From Verrucomicrobiales bacterium (GTDB taxonomy: Bacteria > Verrucomicrobiota > Verrucomicrobiia > Verrucomicrobiales > DEV007): a DNA stretch of 64,000 nucleotides. The notes under the pieces are model-generated. The model was not told the origin of the DNA and did not search any database. It saw only the letters and a list, made by a program, of their open reading frames with translations. The position numbers were made by a program, and so were the translations under genes. The DNA lies in contig JAKISY010000001.1 of NCBI GenBank assembly GCA_021648365.1, forward strand, positions 124,001 to 188,000, given 5' to 3'. How positions within the stretch are numbered: the stretch's first letter is position 1; each line of letters opens with the position of its first letter. Below are positions 25,583-34,640 of this stretch, one piece after another.

Positions 25583-27085
25583 ATGAACTATAACGCTGAC
25601 TCAACTCACTTATCTGCTTTAGGGCGTGGACTTTTGGATCGCCGTAATTTCCTTGGTCAAACGGCTGGGCTGATGGGCAGTTTTTCCCTCTTGCACCTAC
25701 TGGGCGATGACTCTTTGCTGGCTTCCAGTTCGAGCAAGGGCAAAGGTCCCTTTCGACCGACTATCGATTCTAGTGATCCCTACGCCGCGAGGAATCCCAT
25801 GTTTCCTGTCAAAGCTAAGAAATTGTTGATCATTTCCTGTCCTGGTGCGGTGAGCCATATTGACACCTTCGATTACAAGCCTGACCTAGAGCGATTTCAT
25901 GGAAAAAAACCTCCTGGACTCCCTGCGGTGACTTTTTCTGGTCCAACGGGCAACGTGGCGATGTCGCCGTGGAAGTTCCGTCCGCGTGGGCAATCGGGTA
26001 AGATGATATCCGATTTGTTGCCCAACTTAGCGGAGATGGCAGATGATATGTGTTTTTTGCATTCTCTAACTACACAAACCAGCGCTCACCCACAGGCAGA
26101 GAATCTGCTCAATACCGGATCGACTTTCGAGGGTTTCCCATCATTGGGGGCATGGACCAGTTATGCTCTGGGTAGTGAAAATGAATCCTTGCCCGCTTTT
26201 GTGGCGATCGAAGACCCGCGTGGTAAACCTCGTTCGGGGAAGAATGATTGGGGTTCTGGGTTTTTGCCAGCAGCATTCCAAGGAACTGATTTTAATGCCA
26301 GTAATCCACCCGCTAACCTTAAAGCTAGCGGTTTTCGACCAGGTGGAGAAAAACGCGCATCGAGCCTTTTGTCGCGTTTGAATGATCAATATTTGACTCG
26401 TTACCCTGGGGATGCGGATTTGGCGGCTCGTATCGCTAGCTATGAGCTGGCGGGTAAAATGCAGATGTCTATACCTGAGGTGACCCAAATAGATAAAGAG
26501 CCTGCCTATATACATCAGCAGTATGGCACGGACAGTGGTAGTGAGACCAAGAGGGCGTATGCGAAAAACTGTATTTTAGCTCGCCGACTCTTAGAGCAAG
26601 GAGTGCGGGTGGTGCAGCTTTTTAATGGATCTGATGCTAGCGGCGGTAATGGTATCACCAACTGGGATTCGCACAATGATTTAGAAAAAACTCATGGTAT
26701 GCAAGCTGAGATCATGGATCAACCAACGGCGGCTCTGTTGCAAGATATGAAACAACGAGGGATGCTCGAGGACACGCTGGTAGTTTGGTGCACTGAGTTT
26801 GGTCGCATGCCTTTTTTGCAAGAAAACGGCACTGGACGCGACCACAATCCTGGTGCCTTCACGGCATGGTTCATGGGCGCGGGAGTGAATGCTGGCACCA
26901 GCTATGGAGCTAGTGATGAGTTTGGCTTTAAGGTGGCGGAGAATCCTCTCACTCTGTATGACTTCAATGCTACGATTTTACGACTGATGGGGTTTGATCA
27001 CGAAAAACTGACCTATTATCACAATGGACTCGAACGGCGCCTGACGGTGGTTCACGGTCATGTGATCGAAGATGTGTTGGCTTGA
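25583..27085 (+). CDS. Tat-exported DUF1501 protein
   Basis: The 500-residue product has a twin-arginine signal (DRRNFLGQTAG, about residues 19-29) and the DUF1501 fold, distantly related to the alkaline-phosphatase/sulfatase superfamily. Conserved patches include SCPGAVSHIDTFDYKPDL, LHSLTTQTSAHPQAENL and CTEFGRMP near the metal-like centre. It is translated just 5 bases after the DUF1549/DUF1553 gene, and the pair is one operon. The biochemical role is unknown. An extracytoplasmic step in glycan use is usually assumed from gene neighbourhoods. Confidence 0.9.
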   Translation: MNYNADSTHLSALGRGLLDRRNFLGQTAGLMGSFSLLHLLGDDSLLASSSSKGKGPFRPTIDSSDPYAARNPMFPVKAKKLLIISCPGAVSHIDTFDYKPDLERFHGKKPPGLPAVTFSGPTGNVAMSPWKFRPRGQSGKMISDLLPNLAEMADDMCFLHSLTTQTSAHPQAENLLNTGSTFEGFPSLGAWTSYALGSENESLPAFVAIEDPRGKPRSGKNDWGSGFLPAAFQGTDFNASNPPANLKASGFRPGGEKRASSLLSRLNDQYLTRYPGDADLAARIASYELAGKMQMSIPEVTQIDKEPAYIHQQYGTDSGSETKRAYAKNCILARRLLEQGVRVVQLFNGSDASGGNGITNWDSHNDLEKTHGMQAEIMDQPTAALLQDMKQRGMLEDTLVVWCTEFGRMPFLQENGTGRDHNPGAFTAWFMGAGVNAGTSYGASDEFGFKVAENPLTLYDFNATILRLMGFDHEKLTYYHNGLERRLTVVHGHVIEDVLA

Positions 27086-27194
27086 TTGACTCGAAGTGGG
27101 TGGATTTGAAAATAAATTGCTTGCGTAAAGATCGACGATTTTGGAATTGTGAGATTGCGAAGTGCTGAGGTTTAGGCAAGCGTATCAGCAGATA

Positions 27195-27692
27195 ATGAAA
27201 AATTTGATTTTAATTCGTCACGGGAAGTCTTCATGGGAAGATCCAGGGGTAGCAGATCGTGAAAGAACCTTGAATAAGCGCGGTCTGAAAGACGCTGCTA
27301 CCATTGGTGGTGCTTTGCGTGATCGCGGTGTCAAACCTGATGTGATCATCGTCAGTTTGGCGGTGCGCGCCTGGACAACAGCTGAGCTGATCGCGGATGA
27401 GCTGGAATATCCACGTGAGGAACTGATGCAAGAATCGGCCATTTATGCGGCAGGATTGGGTGCGTTGATGGATGTGGTGCGGAATATAGATGAGGACGTG
27501 GAATGTGCTTGTTTGATTGGGCATAACCCAGGTTTTGAAGATTTGGCGAACCGTTTGATTCCAGAGATGAAAATTGACCACATGCCCACTTGTGGCGTGG
27601 TGCGGATGCAGTTAAATAGTGATACTTGGGGAGCTGTGGGCGAGGGAGATGGCGAATTGCTTGAATTTTTCGGTCCTAAAACATTGGCTTAA
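27195..27692 (+). CDS. sixA: SixA-type phosphohistidine phosphatase
   Basis: The 165-residue histidine-phosphatase-superfamily protein has LIRHGKSSW at its start, with catalytic His9. It continues with the LNKRGLKDA block and the second histidine in GHNPGFEDL. SixA removes phosphate from histidine residues of phosphotransfer proteins. Many distant homologs have unknown substrates. The ATG at 27195 fits the family N-terminus, while an upstream GTG adds unrelated residues. The next gene encodes a glycogen synthase, with no sign of overlap. Confidence 0.82.
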   Translation: MKNLILIRHGKSSWEDPGVADRERTLNKRGLKDAATIGGALRDRGVKPDVIIVSLAVRAWTTAELIADELEYPREELMQESAIYAAGLGALMDVVRNIDEDVECACLIGHNPGFEDLANRLIPEMKIDHMPTCGVVRMQLNSDTWGAVGEGDGELLEFFGPKTLA

Positions 27693-27785
27693 AGGCGGTG
27701 GTTGAAAATCCCTAGAAGCTTGGCTTATTTTGTTTTTTCTGGTGAATGAATCCTATTTTTTGTTAGCAGCTTTGTCAGATTTGAT

Positions 27786-28982
27786 ATGAAAACTTTATTA
27801 TTGAGCAATGAGTATCCACCTAATATCTACGGTGGAGCTGGTATCCATGTGCAGTATTTGGCGAGAGAACTAGCTAAACTCTGTGAGGTAGAAGTGCGAT
27901 GTTTTGGGGAGCAACTGGAGCAGGGTGACAACCCCGAGGTGCACGGAGCGGGCTGGGATCGTTCGGGTTACACTGCGCCAGAGCACCTGCATTCGGTCTT
28001 CGGCGCCCTGCAACGGTCTTTGGAGTTCAATACTCGCGCAGTCGATGTGGATGTGGTCCATGTGCATACTTGGTACACTCATTTTGCGGGCATCCTCGCT
28101 AAACAAGCTTATGGTGTGCCTCTGGTTTTGACGGTGCATTCGCTGGAGCCTTTGCGTCCATGGAAACGCGAGCAGTTGCAAGGAGGCTATGATTTCACCC
28201 TTTGGTTGGAAAAGACGGCGATTGAGATGGCTGACCGAGTGATTGCGGTGTCGGAGGAGACGAAGTTGGATATTCTCAAACACTTTGATGTGGCAGAAGA
28301 GAAAATTCCGGTGATTTACAACGGCATCGATCCAGAAGAATATAGCCCGATCTCTGCTCCTGAGAAATTGCGGGCTCACGGAGTGGATCCTGATCGCCCC
28401 TATGTTTTGTTTGTAGGGCGGATCACGCGGCAGAAAGGCATCGTGCATTTGGTCAATGCTATCCAGCATATCGACCCTGAAACTCAAGTGGTGCTCTGTG
28501 CTGGCGCTCCTGATACAGAGGAGATCAAAGCGGAAATGGTGGCAGCTGTGGACGCTGCGCGGTCGAGTCACGACCACATTGTGTGGATCGAGGAGATGGT
28601 GGATACGACGACTAAAATCGCACTGTATTCTCATGCCACGGTTTTTTGTTGCCCGTCGATCTACGAACCCTTTGGTATCATCAACCTAGAAGCGATGGCT
28701 TGTGAAACGCCGGTGGTGGCGTCTAAAGTGGGTGGTATGAAGGAGGTCGTGGTGGAGGGGCAGACGGGCTGTTTTGTGGAATTGCAGCAGCAAAGTGAAA
28801 GCCCCTTTGAGGCGAAGGATCCAGTTGCTTTTGCTCAAGATTTGGCTAGGGCTATCAATGCCTTGATCGCAGATCCTGAACGCTGCAAAAAAATGGGCGT
28901 AGCGGGGCGTGAACGGGTGATCCATCATTTCAGTTGGACCGCCATTGCGGAACAGACTTTGGCTCTATATCAAGAGCTTTAG
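27786..28982 (+). CDS. glgA: Glycogen synthase, corynebacterial GlgA type (GT4 family)
   Basis: The 398-residue glycosyltransferase has the GT-B fold. The N-terminal motif is LLSNEYPPNIYGGAGIHV, and the C-terminal nucleotide-sugar block is EPFGIINLEAMACETPVVAS with the E-X7-E glutamates. This matches the actinobacterial-type glycogen synthase (TIGR02149) more than E. coli GlgA. It adds glucose from ADP-glucose, or makes maltose-1-phosphate as GlgM does in mycobacteria. Which reaction applies cannot be read from sequence. No other glycogen genes are in the window. Confidence 0.75.
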   Translation: MKTLLLSNEYPPNIYGGAGIHVQYLARELAKLCEVEVRCFGEQLEQGDNPEVHGAGWDRSGYTAPEHLHSVFGALQRSLEFNTRAVDVDVVHVHTWYTHFAGILAKQAYGVPLVLTVHSLEPLRPWKREQLQGGYDFTLWLEKTAIEMADRVIAVSEETKLDILKHFDVAEEKIPVIYNGIDPEEYSPISAPEKLRAHGVDPDRPYVLFVGRITRQKGIVHLVNAIQHIDPETQVVLCAGAPDTEEIKAEMVAAVDAARSSHDHIVWIEEMVDTTTKIALYSHATVFCCPSIYEPFGIINLEAMACETPVVASKVGGMKEVVVEGQTGCFVELQQQSESPFEAKDPVAFAQDLARAINALIADPERCKKMGVAGRERVIHHFSWTAIAEQTLALYQEL

Positions 28983-28986
28983 CCGC

Positions 28987-29014
28987 TCAAATTTCAAATC
29001 TCAAATCTCAAATT
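28987..29014. repeat. Four tandem 7-bp units (TCAAATC type)
   Basis: TCAAATT, TCAAATC, TCAAATC and TCAAATT follow each other between the glgA stop and the obgE start. It is the same layout as the heptamer array before lipA (838-865). Confidence 0.7.
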
Positions 29015-29022
29015 ATTAGAGC

Positions 29023-30141
29023 ATGTTCGTAGATCATATAAAAGTGCAGCTTAAAGCTGGCAATGGAGGCAATGGAAGTGCTAGTTTCCGACGCACAAAA
29101 ACTGACGCCAAGGGAGGCCCTGATGGTGGTGATGGAGGCAAGGGGGGCGACATTGTTCTGCAAGTGGATCAGCATACGGACAATCTGAAAGCTTTTTTTT
29201 ATCAGCCTTTGTATAAAGCTGATGAAGGTAAGTGTGGCACCAGTAATCGTAAAACGGGGAAATCTGGGAAAACCTTGGTGATGAAAGTGCCTGCGGGGAC
29301 TATCGTTTATCGGGGCAGTAATGCGGTAGAGATCGTGCCGATCGAGGCTCCGGATTGGGGCGGAGAAGGCCCAGATGAGCGCAAGGTGAAAATGTCTTCT
29401 GGCTATGAGGAAATATCGGAAGAAGAGGCGCTGGCGGGAGAGCCGCTAGCTGATTTGACTGAGGTCGGACAAAAAGTCGTGCTGTGCAAAGGCGGTGATG
29501 CGGGTAAAGGGAATGTGAATTTCAAATCGGCAACTAATCAGGCACCAAAAGAGACCATACCTGGCGGTATAGGGGAGGAGGCGGTGTTCTACTTGGAGTT
29601 GAGGAAAATCGCTGATGCCGGTCTAGTGGGATTCCCCAACGCGGGTAAATCAACTTTGTTGCGAGCTTTATCCGCTGCTACGCCTAAGGTTGCCGCTTAT
29701 CCTTTTACCACTCTGAAACCGATGGTAGGGGTGGTCGATTTCAAGGGCTTCAGTCGTGGCACGATTGCTGATATACCAGGATTGATAGAAGGCGCGCACA
29801 AAAATGTGGGTTTGGGGCATGAATTTTTGCGTCATATCATGCGTTGCCGTTTGCTGATGTTTGTCGCCGATATGGCTGGTACCGATGGCGATGATCGCCA
29901 CCCTATCATCGACATCCAGATGTTGCGCAAAGAGATCAAACTCTACAATGAAGATTTAGCCGCACAGCCATGGATCATCATTGCTAATAAGATGGATTTA
30001 CCTGAGAGCCAGGCTAACCTGGAAGCGCTGCAACAGAGGTTTCCTAAGATTGAGGTGATCCCTATTTCTGGAAGCGAGGATATAGGGCTGGATGCTTTGA
30101 AGACACGACTGCGAGAGCTGATTGGTCAGCGTCCAGAGTAG
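29023..30141 (+). CDS. obgE: Obg family GTPase
   Basis: ObgE/CgtA is an essential GTPase acting in 50S ribosome assembly and stress response. The glycine-rich Obg domain is clear (KAGNGGNGSASFRR, GGPDGGDGGKGGDIVL). The G domain has G1 GFPNAGKST near residue 204, G3 DIPGLIEGA and G4 NKMD. A charged insert of about 30 residues lies in the Obg domain near 105-140 (WGGEGPDERKVKM, then an acidic stretch). The length of 372 residues is near normal. There is no long C-terminal extension. A small membrane protein gene follows. Confidence 0.95.
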   Translation: MFVDHIKVQLKAGNGGNGSASFRRTKTDAKGGPDGGDGGKGGDIVLQVDQHTDNLKAFFYQPLYKADEGKCGTSNRKTGKSGKTLVMKVPAGTIVYRGSNAVEIVPIEAPDWGGEGPDERKVKMSSGYEEISEEEALAGEPLADLTEVGQKVVLCKGGDAGKGNVNFKSATNQAPKETIPGGIGEEAVFYLELRKIADAGLVGFPNAGKSTLLRALSAATPKVAAYPFTTLKPMVGVVDFKGFSRGTIADIPGLIEGAHKNVGLGHEFLRHIMRCRLLMFVADMAGTDGDDRHPIIDIQMLRKEIKLYNEDLAAQPWIIIANKMDLPESQANLEALQQRFPKIEVIPISGSEDIGLDALKTRLRELIGQRPE

Positions 30142-30182
30142 GTGGCGACGACCTCTGGTGGCGTCCGCTTGAATCAAAAAAG

Positions 30183-30461
30183 ATGAGTTATAGCGTGAAT
30201 AGAGCTTCTCCGGCAGGGTGCGTGGTCGGGTTTTTCAGCTTGTTTTTATTAGGTTTAGCCGCGCTTGGCTTTTACGGAGTTCACAAAGCTAGCTTGTTTG
30301 AAGACAAAGAAAAGGGGGCGAGGGTGATGTCGGAATTGATTTCGATTGCAGGGATCTGTGCTTTAACAGGGTTGGTGCTGATGGTGGTTGCTTGGCGAAT
30401 GGTGAAAAATGCAGATTTATCGGATATGGGAAATCCGGATAAACCCAAAATAAGATTCTGA
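30183..30461 (+). CDS. Small membrane protein of unknown function
   Basis: The 92-residue product has two predicted membrane helices (about residues 12-32, VVGFFSLFLLGLAALGFYGV, and 52-72, AGICALTGLVLMVVAW). A short charged loop (FEDKEKGARV) separates them, and the tail is polar (DMGNPDKPKIRF). I do not recognise a family. It lies between obgE and the dGTPase gene in the same direction, 18 bases before the latter, so it is probably part of that transcript. Confidence 0.6.
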   Translation: MSYSVNRASPAGCVVGFFSLFLLGLAALGFYGVHKASLFEDKEKGARVMSELISIAGICALTGLVLMVVAWRMVKNADLSDMGNPDKPKIRF

Positions 30462-30479
30462 GCGAAAATTGAAGATAGG

Positions 30480-31613
30480 ATGTTGCGCACAAGGAAAGAT
30501 CTCGAAGCGGCGGAGGGCGCGGTATTAAATCCCTACGCACAGCGGGTGGCGGATAGTCTGGGGCGAGCGGTAGCTGAGCCGGAGCACCGATTGCGAACGG
30601 CTTATCAACGTGATCGGGCGAGAGTGATTCATTCATCGGCGTTTCGACGACTGGAATACAAGACGCAGGTTTTTTTGAATGGCACGGGTGATCATTTGCG
30701 CACTCGTCTGACGCATACGATGGAGGTGGCATCGATCAGCCGAGTGATGGCGCGCGCTCTGGGTCTGAATGAAGATTTGGCGGAGACCATCGCTTTGGCG
30801 CATGATTTAGGGCATTCACCTTTTGGGCATACTGGTGAGAAGCGTTTGAATGATTTGATGGCGGAGGCGGGTGGCTTTGATCACAACAAACAGAGTCTGC
30901 GGGTGGTCGAGTTTTTGGAATCCAAGTATCCGGGCATGCCTGGCTTGAACTTGTCTTTTGAGGTGAGGGAGGGTTTGCGTAAACACGAGCACCATTTTGT
31001 CAGGAAAGATGGAGATACAGAGATTGCTTATTTTTCGGCATCATTAGAAGCTCAGATCGCTGACGTGGCAGATGAGATTGCTTACTACAGTCATGATCTG
31101 GATGATGGATTGGATCACGGTTTGTTGAAAGAGGCTGATCTAGAAAATATCGATTTGTGGAATCGCTGCGCAAAAAAAGTCAAGTCCGAGCACCCCGGTT
31201 TTGAGGGCAGCAGTTTTCGCAGGCAGGTGATTCGCAATTTGATTGACTTGGAAGTGGAGAATGTGGTGGAGGCTACGCTCAAACGTATCGAAGCAGCAGG
31301 GGTGCAATGCGCTCATGATGTGAGAGACTGCGAGAAAGCTTTGGCAGGATACAGCGATGACTTCAGAGTTGCCAACGCGCAACTGCGCAAATATTTGTAT
31401 CAAAATCTCTATTATCACCCGATTGTGGCGGGTCCCAACAGTCAAGGGGGGGAGATGATCGAAAAAGTGTTTCACTTTTTGATCAAAAACCCTGATAGAA
31501 TGGGAAATACCAGCATTGCGCGGATCGAAAGCGAGGGTTTGCAGCGCAGTGTTTGTGATTACATTTCAGGAATGACGGATCGTTTTCTTTTTATGGAAGC
31601 GGAAAAGCTTTAG
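30480..31613 (+). CDS. dgt: Deoxyguanosinetriphosphate triphosphohydrolase-like HD protein
   Basis: The 377-residue protein belongs to the dGTPase family, which hydrolyses dNTPs to nucleosides and triphosphate. The HD-domain metal ligands are present: His79 in RLTHTMEV and His108-Asp109 in HDLGHSPFGH. The conserved N-terminal YQRDRARVIHSSAFRRLEYKTQV block is also there. It is shorter than E. coli Dgt and matches the type often named dGTPase-like, whose preferred nucleotide varies. The ATG at 30480 follows a small membrane protein gene. Confidence 0.87.
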   Translation: MLRTRKDLEAAEGAVLNPYAQRVADSLGRAVAEPEHRLRTAYQRDRARVIHSSAFRRLEYKTQVFLNGTGDHLRTRLTHTMEVASISRVMARALGLNEDLAETIALAHDLGHSPFGHTGEKRLNDLMAEAGGFDHNKQSLRVVEFLESKYPGMPGLNLSFEVREGLRKHEHHFVRKDGDTEIAYFSASLEAQIADVADEIAYYSHDLDDGLDHGLLKEADLENIDLWNRCAKKVKSEHPGFEGSSFRRQVIRNLIDLEVENVVEATLKRIEAAGVQCAHDVRDCEKALAGYSDDFRVANAQLRKYLYQNLYYHPIVAGPNSQGGEMIEKVFHFLIKNPDRMGNTSIARIESEGLQRSVCDYISGMTDRFLFMEAEKL

Positions 31614-31662
31614 GTAAGTGAAGTTTTTCTTGTTTTTAAGCGATGTTTTGATTGCAATGCTA

Positions 31663-31723
31663 GGTTTTTGTGATTGAGTGGCGGCGAGGAAACTCGAACA
31701 AAAACCGGCATCAGGGTGATGCC
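31663..31723 (+). promoter_or_regulatory. Structured rpsO leader, candidate S15 autoregulatory RNA
   Basis: GGTTTTTG (31663-31670) pairs perfectly with CAAAAACC (31699-31706). It encloses a CGAG-GAAA-CTCG hairpin with a GNRA loop (31685-31696). Directly after it, GGCATCA-GGG-TGATGCC (31707-31723) makes a second perfect stem, ending 17 bases before the rpsO ATG. S15 represses its own translation through leader structures in several phyla, so this is a good candidate. Binding is inferred. Confidence 0.5.
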
Positions 31724-31740
31724 AGAAAATAAATAAAGTA

Positions 31741-31998
31741 ATGAGCGAAGTAGCTACAGAACCAAAAGAATTTAAACTGCACGAAACTGACACTGGTAGT
31801 GCCGATGTGCAGGTGGCCCGTCTAACGGAGAGAATCAATCACCTCACTGGTCATCTAGGCGAGCACAAAAAGGACGTGTCTTCACGTCGCGGCTTGTTGA
31901 TGCTGGTAGCGCGACGTCGTAAACTTCTGGATTATCTTGCCAGAACAGACAACGATCGTTATCTGAATTTGCTAAAAGGCCTTAAACTGCGTCGGTAA
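31741..31998 (+). CDS. rpsO: 30S ribosomal protein S15
   Basis: The 85-residue protein is S15, a primary binder of 16S rRNA helices 20-22. The conserved stretches are [38 protein letters not shown] and [12 protein letters not shown]. The length is nearly normal (89 in E. coli). The ATG at 31741 follows the structured leader at 31663-31723. pnp follows 228 bases downstream, the rpsO-pnp order seen in many bacteria. Confidence 0.97.
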   Translation: MSEVATEPKEFKLHETDTGSADVQVARLTERINHLTGHLGEHKKDVSSRRGLLMLVARRRKLLDYLARTDNDRYLNLLKGLKLRR

Positions 31999-32138
31999 CT
32001 CCGGCGCTTTTTGCGTTTTTACACGCGGCGGTTTTGATTTCACTTTCGAAGCTGCCAGCTACTTTAGGTAGTTAGGCAACCGCCTGAGCCATCGTTCAAC
32101 TTGTCTAGTTGTCCGTTCCCCTAATCAAAAAAGAAAAG

Positions 32139-32189
32139 CTGAGCTATTTTCGCTCAGAGACCTGAATCACCGCTTTTAGCGGATTCAGG
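32139..32189 (+). promoter_or_regulatory. Twin hairpins in the pnp leader, candidate RNase III processing site
   Basis: CTGAGC-TATTTTC-GCTCAG (32139-32157) is followed by a stronger hairpin at 32161-32189. Its CCTGAATC and GATTCAGG arms enclose CCGC-TTTTA-GCGG. They lie 38 bases before the pnp start and have no T run. In Enterobacteria, RNase III cuts such a leader and PNPase then represses its own synthesis. The same control here is inferred. Confidence 0.5.
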
Positions 32190-32226
32190 CCAATTACAAT
32201 TTTAAGTAAACAACAAAGAAGAAACA

Positions 32227-34374
32227 ATGAGTATAGAATCAGTATCGTGCCAGGTTGGCGCACACGAAATCAAAATCGAAACGGGTAAAATGGGTAAGCT
32301 TGCCGATGGCGCCGTAACCGTGACTTGCGGAGACACCCTTATTCTGGTGACTGCAGTATCGCAAACTAAAGTGAGAGACGGCCAGAGCTGGTTTCCGCTT
32401 TCCGTAGAATACAAAGAAAAAGCCGCTGCTGTGGGACGTATCCCAGGTGGTTATTTCAAACGTGAAGGTCGTCCGACCGAGAAGGAAATTTTGACTTGCC
32501 GTATGACGGATCGCCCTTTGCGCCCGTTGTTTCCTAAAGGTTATTATTACGACACCCAAGTGGTGTCATTGGTTTTGAGTGCTGACGGCGAAAACGATCC
32601 CGACATCCTCACGATGAATGGTGCTTCGGCAGCGCTTTGTGTATCAGATATCCCTTTTGCAGGGCCAATCGCCGCTGTGCGTGTGGGACGTGTGGACGGT
32701 GAGCTGATCGCTAACCCTACTCACACTCAACGACTTGAGAGTGATCTTGACTTGATCTATGCTGGCCGCCGCGAAGGGGTGAACATGATCGAAGGTGGTG
32801 CTTTGGAAGTTTCAGAAGAAGACTTCAAAAAAGCTCTGGAATTCGCTCAAACGGCTATCGAGCCTCTTTTGACTGCGCAGGAAGAGTTGATGGCCAAAGC
32901 TGGCAAAACCAAACGTGAAGTTGAGCTGAACGTCGTTCCTCAGGAGCTTTTGGACATCGCATTTGCGGTCGCTGGAGAGCGCATCGAAGGAGCGATCTAC
33001 AAACCTAGCAAGCTTGAGCGCAACAAAGCGGTCGGTGTTTTGCAAAAAGAAGTGGAAGAGAAAATCAAAGAAAGCTATCCCGATGCGACTCCGTTCGACA
33101 TCGAACGTGCTTTTGATTACCTTCAGAAGAAAGCTTTCCGTATCGGCATCATGAATACGCAGAAGCGTGCTGATGGTCGTGGTGTTGACGAAATTCGTCA
33201 GCTCAGTGGTGAAACGGATCTGATGCCTCGTGCTCACGGTTCGGCTCTGTTTGCTCGTGGTGAAACTCAGGCTTTGGCTTTGGCGACTCTCGCACCTGCT
33301 GATGAAGCTCAGTTCCTTGACGGATACACCGGCGGAGAAGACAGCAAACGTTTCATCCTGCATTACCATTTCCCTCCATTCAGCGTGGGTGAAACTGGTC
33401 GTATGGGCGGCATCAACCGTCGTGAGATTGGTCATGGTGACTTGGCAGAGCGTTCACTCAAAGCCGTGATCCCTAGTGTGGAAGTATTCCCTTACGCGAT
33501 CCGCGTGACCAGTGAAGTGATGGAGTCTAATGGCTCGACTTCGATGGCGTCGGTTTGTAGTGGTAGCATGGCTCTTTACGATGCTGGTGTTCCGTTGATC
33601 CGCCCTGTGGCAGGCATCTCGGTTGGTTTGGTGTCTGAGGACAACAATTCTGACGAAATGGGTGAATACCACACCTTGCTCGACATCATCGGTTCCGAAG
33701 ATTTCTTTGGTGACATGGACTTCAAGCTCTGTGGATCAAGTGAAGGTGTTACTGGTTTCCAGTTGGACCTAAAATTGCGCAGCATTCCATTGGCATTGCT
33801 TTTCGAAGCTATCGACAAAGCAAAAGTGGGACGCAGCACTGTTTTGGAAGCAATGGAAGGCTTCATCGCCAAACCAGAAGCTCTGAGCGAACACGCTCCG
33901 CGCATCGAATCCCTCAAGATCGATCCGAATCGCATCGGTGAGTTGATCGGGCCTGGTGGCAAAGTGATCAAAGGCATCCAAGCAGAAACTGGCGCTGATC
34001 TTAACATCGAAGATGACGGCACTGTGCACATCTACGCGGCTAAGAAAGAAGGCTTGGATCGTGCGGTTGAATTGGTCAAACGCTTGCTCGCTGAAGTTGA
34101 AGTTGGCGAGACTTACCACGGCAAAGTGGTATCGACGACGAACTTCGGTGCTTTTGTCGAAGTCTTGCCTGGTAAAGATGGCATGATTCATATCTCTGAA
34201 TTGGCTGACTTCCGTGTGGATAAAGTCGAAGACATCGTAAAAGTCGGTGACATGGTCTGGGCCAAGTGCATCGGCGTTGACGATCGTGGTCGGGTGAAAA
34301 TGAGCCGTCGTGCAGCTATGGCTGAACGCGGTGAAGAAGCCGACAAAGAATTGGCTGGAGAAAGCCAAGACTAA
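32227..34374 (+). CDS. pnp: Polynucleotide phosphorylase
   Basis: PNPase degrades RNA 3' to 5' using phosphate and forms the core of RNA-decay complexes. The 715-residue protein has two RNase PH-like domains (first near residues 15-140; second near 320-550 with GETQALALATLAPADEAQ), a KH domain (RIESLKIDPNRIGELIGPGGKVIKGI) and an S1 domain (GETYHGKVVSTTNFGAFVEV). The length is normal. It is preceded by hairpins in the leader and followed by a strong terminator at 34428. Confidence 0.97.
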   Translation: MSIESVSCQVGAHEIKIETGKMGKLADGAVTVTCGDTLILVTAVSQTKVRDGQSWFPLSVEYKEKAAAVGRIPGGYFKREGRPTEKEILTCRMTDRPLRPLFPKGYYYDTQVVSLVLSADGENDPDILTMNGASAALCVSDIPFAGPIAAVRVGRVDGELIANPTHTQRLESDLDLIYAGRREGVNMIEGGALEVSEEDFKKALEFAQTAIEPLLTAQEELMAKAGKTKREVELNVVPQELLDIAFAVAGERIEGAIYKPSKLERNKAVGVLQKEVEEKIKESYPDATPFDIERAFDYLQKKAFRIGIMNTQKRADGRGVDEIRQLSGETDLMPRAHGSALFARGETQALALATLAPADEAQFLDGYTGGEDSKRFILHYHFPPFSVGETGRMGGINRREIGHGDLAERSLKAVIPSVEVFPYAIRVTSEVMESNGSTSMASVCSGSMALYDAGVPLIRPVAGISVGLVSEDNNSDEMGEYHTLLDIIGSEDFFGDMDFKLCGSSEGVTGFQLDLKLRSIPLALLFEAIDKAKVGRSTVLEAMEGFIAKPEALSEHAPRIESLKIDPNRIGELIGPGGKVIKGIQAETGADLNIEDDGTVHIYAAKKEGLDRAVELVKRLLAEVEVGETYHGKVVSTTNFGAFVEVLPGKDGMIHISELADFRVDKVEDIVKVGDMVWAKCIGVDDRGRVKMSRRAAMAERGEEADKELAGESQD

Positions 34375-34427
34375 AAACGTTTAGCAAAGCTCTTCTGAGA
34401 TTCTCAGGAGAGATTATGCAAGATGCT

Positions 34428-34466
34428 AAAAAGCCTTTTCTGTCGTGAGACGGAAAGGGCTTTTTT
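34428..34466 (+). terminator. Rho-independent terminator after pnp
   Basis: The left arm AAAAAGCCTTTTCTGTC pairs with GACGGAAAGGGCTTTTTT around a GTGA loop and is followed by the T run. It ends 92 bases after the pnp stop. Confidence 0.85.
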
Positions 34467-34473
34467 GTTGTAA

Positions 34474-34640
34474 CTTAAGGAGTTGCGAAGAAATAAATTG
34501 CTTAACTCAGCAAAGAGTTTTGTTTGGATTCAAGGCGAACTTCGACAGAGTTTAGCGGGCTAAATGAGTCGAATTTCAACGCAGAAGCCAGACAAAAATC
34601 GAAGCGGAGTTGGGTAAGTTATTTTTGAGCGGCTCCTAAG
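34474..34640. repeat. Very long imperfect palindrome (about 83-bp arms)
   Basis: The left arm (34474-34556) and the reverse complement of the right arm (34559-34640) align end to end with two one-base gaps and about two thirds identity. The centre is TTTAGC-GG-GCTAAA, flanked by TTCGAC and GTCGAA. As RNA, several mismatches become G-U pairs. GCTTAAC (34500-34506) and GTTGGGT (34609-34615) fit the R-box consensus of integron attC sites, but pairing continues outside them, which attC sites do not need. It may be a miniature mobile element, an attC-like site or a hairpin RNA. Confidence 0.65.

Noticed and set aside
34500..34615. Firm call of an integron attC site
   Set aside because: R-box-like sequences and spacing fit, but pairing continues outside the boxes, and no integrase or cassette array is in the window, so I kept it as a possibility only.
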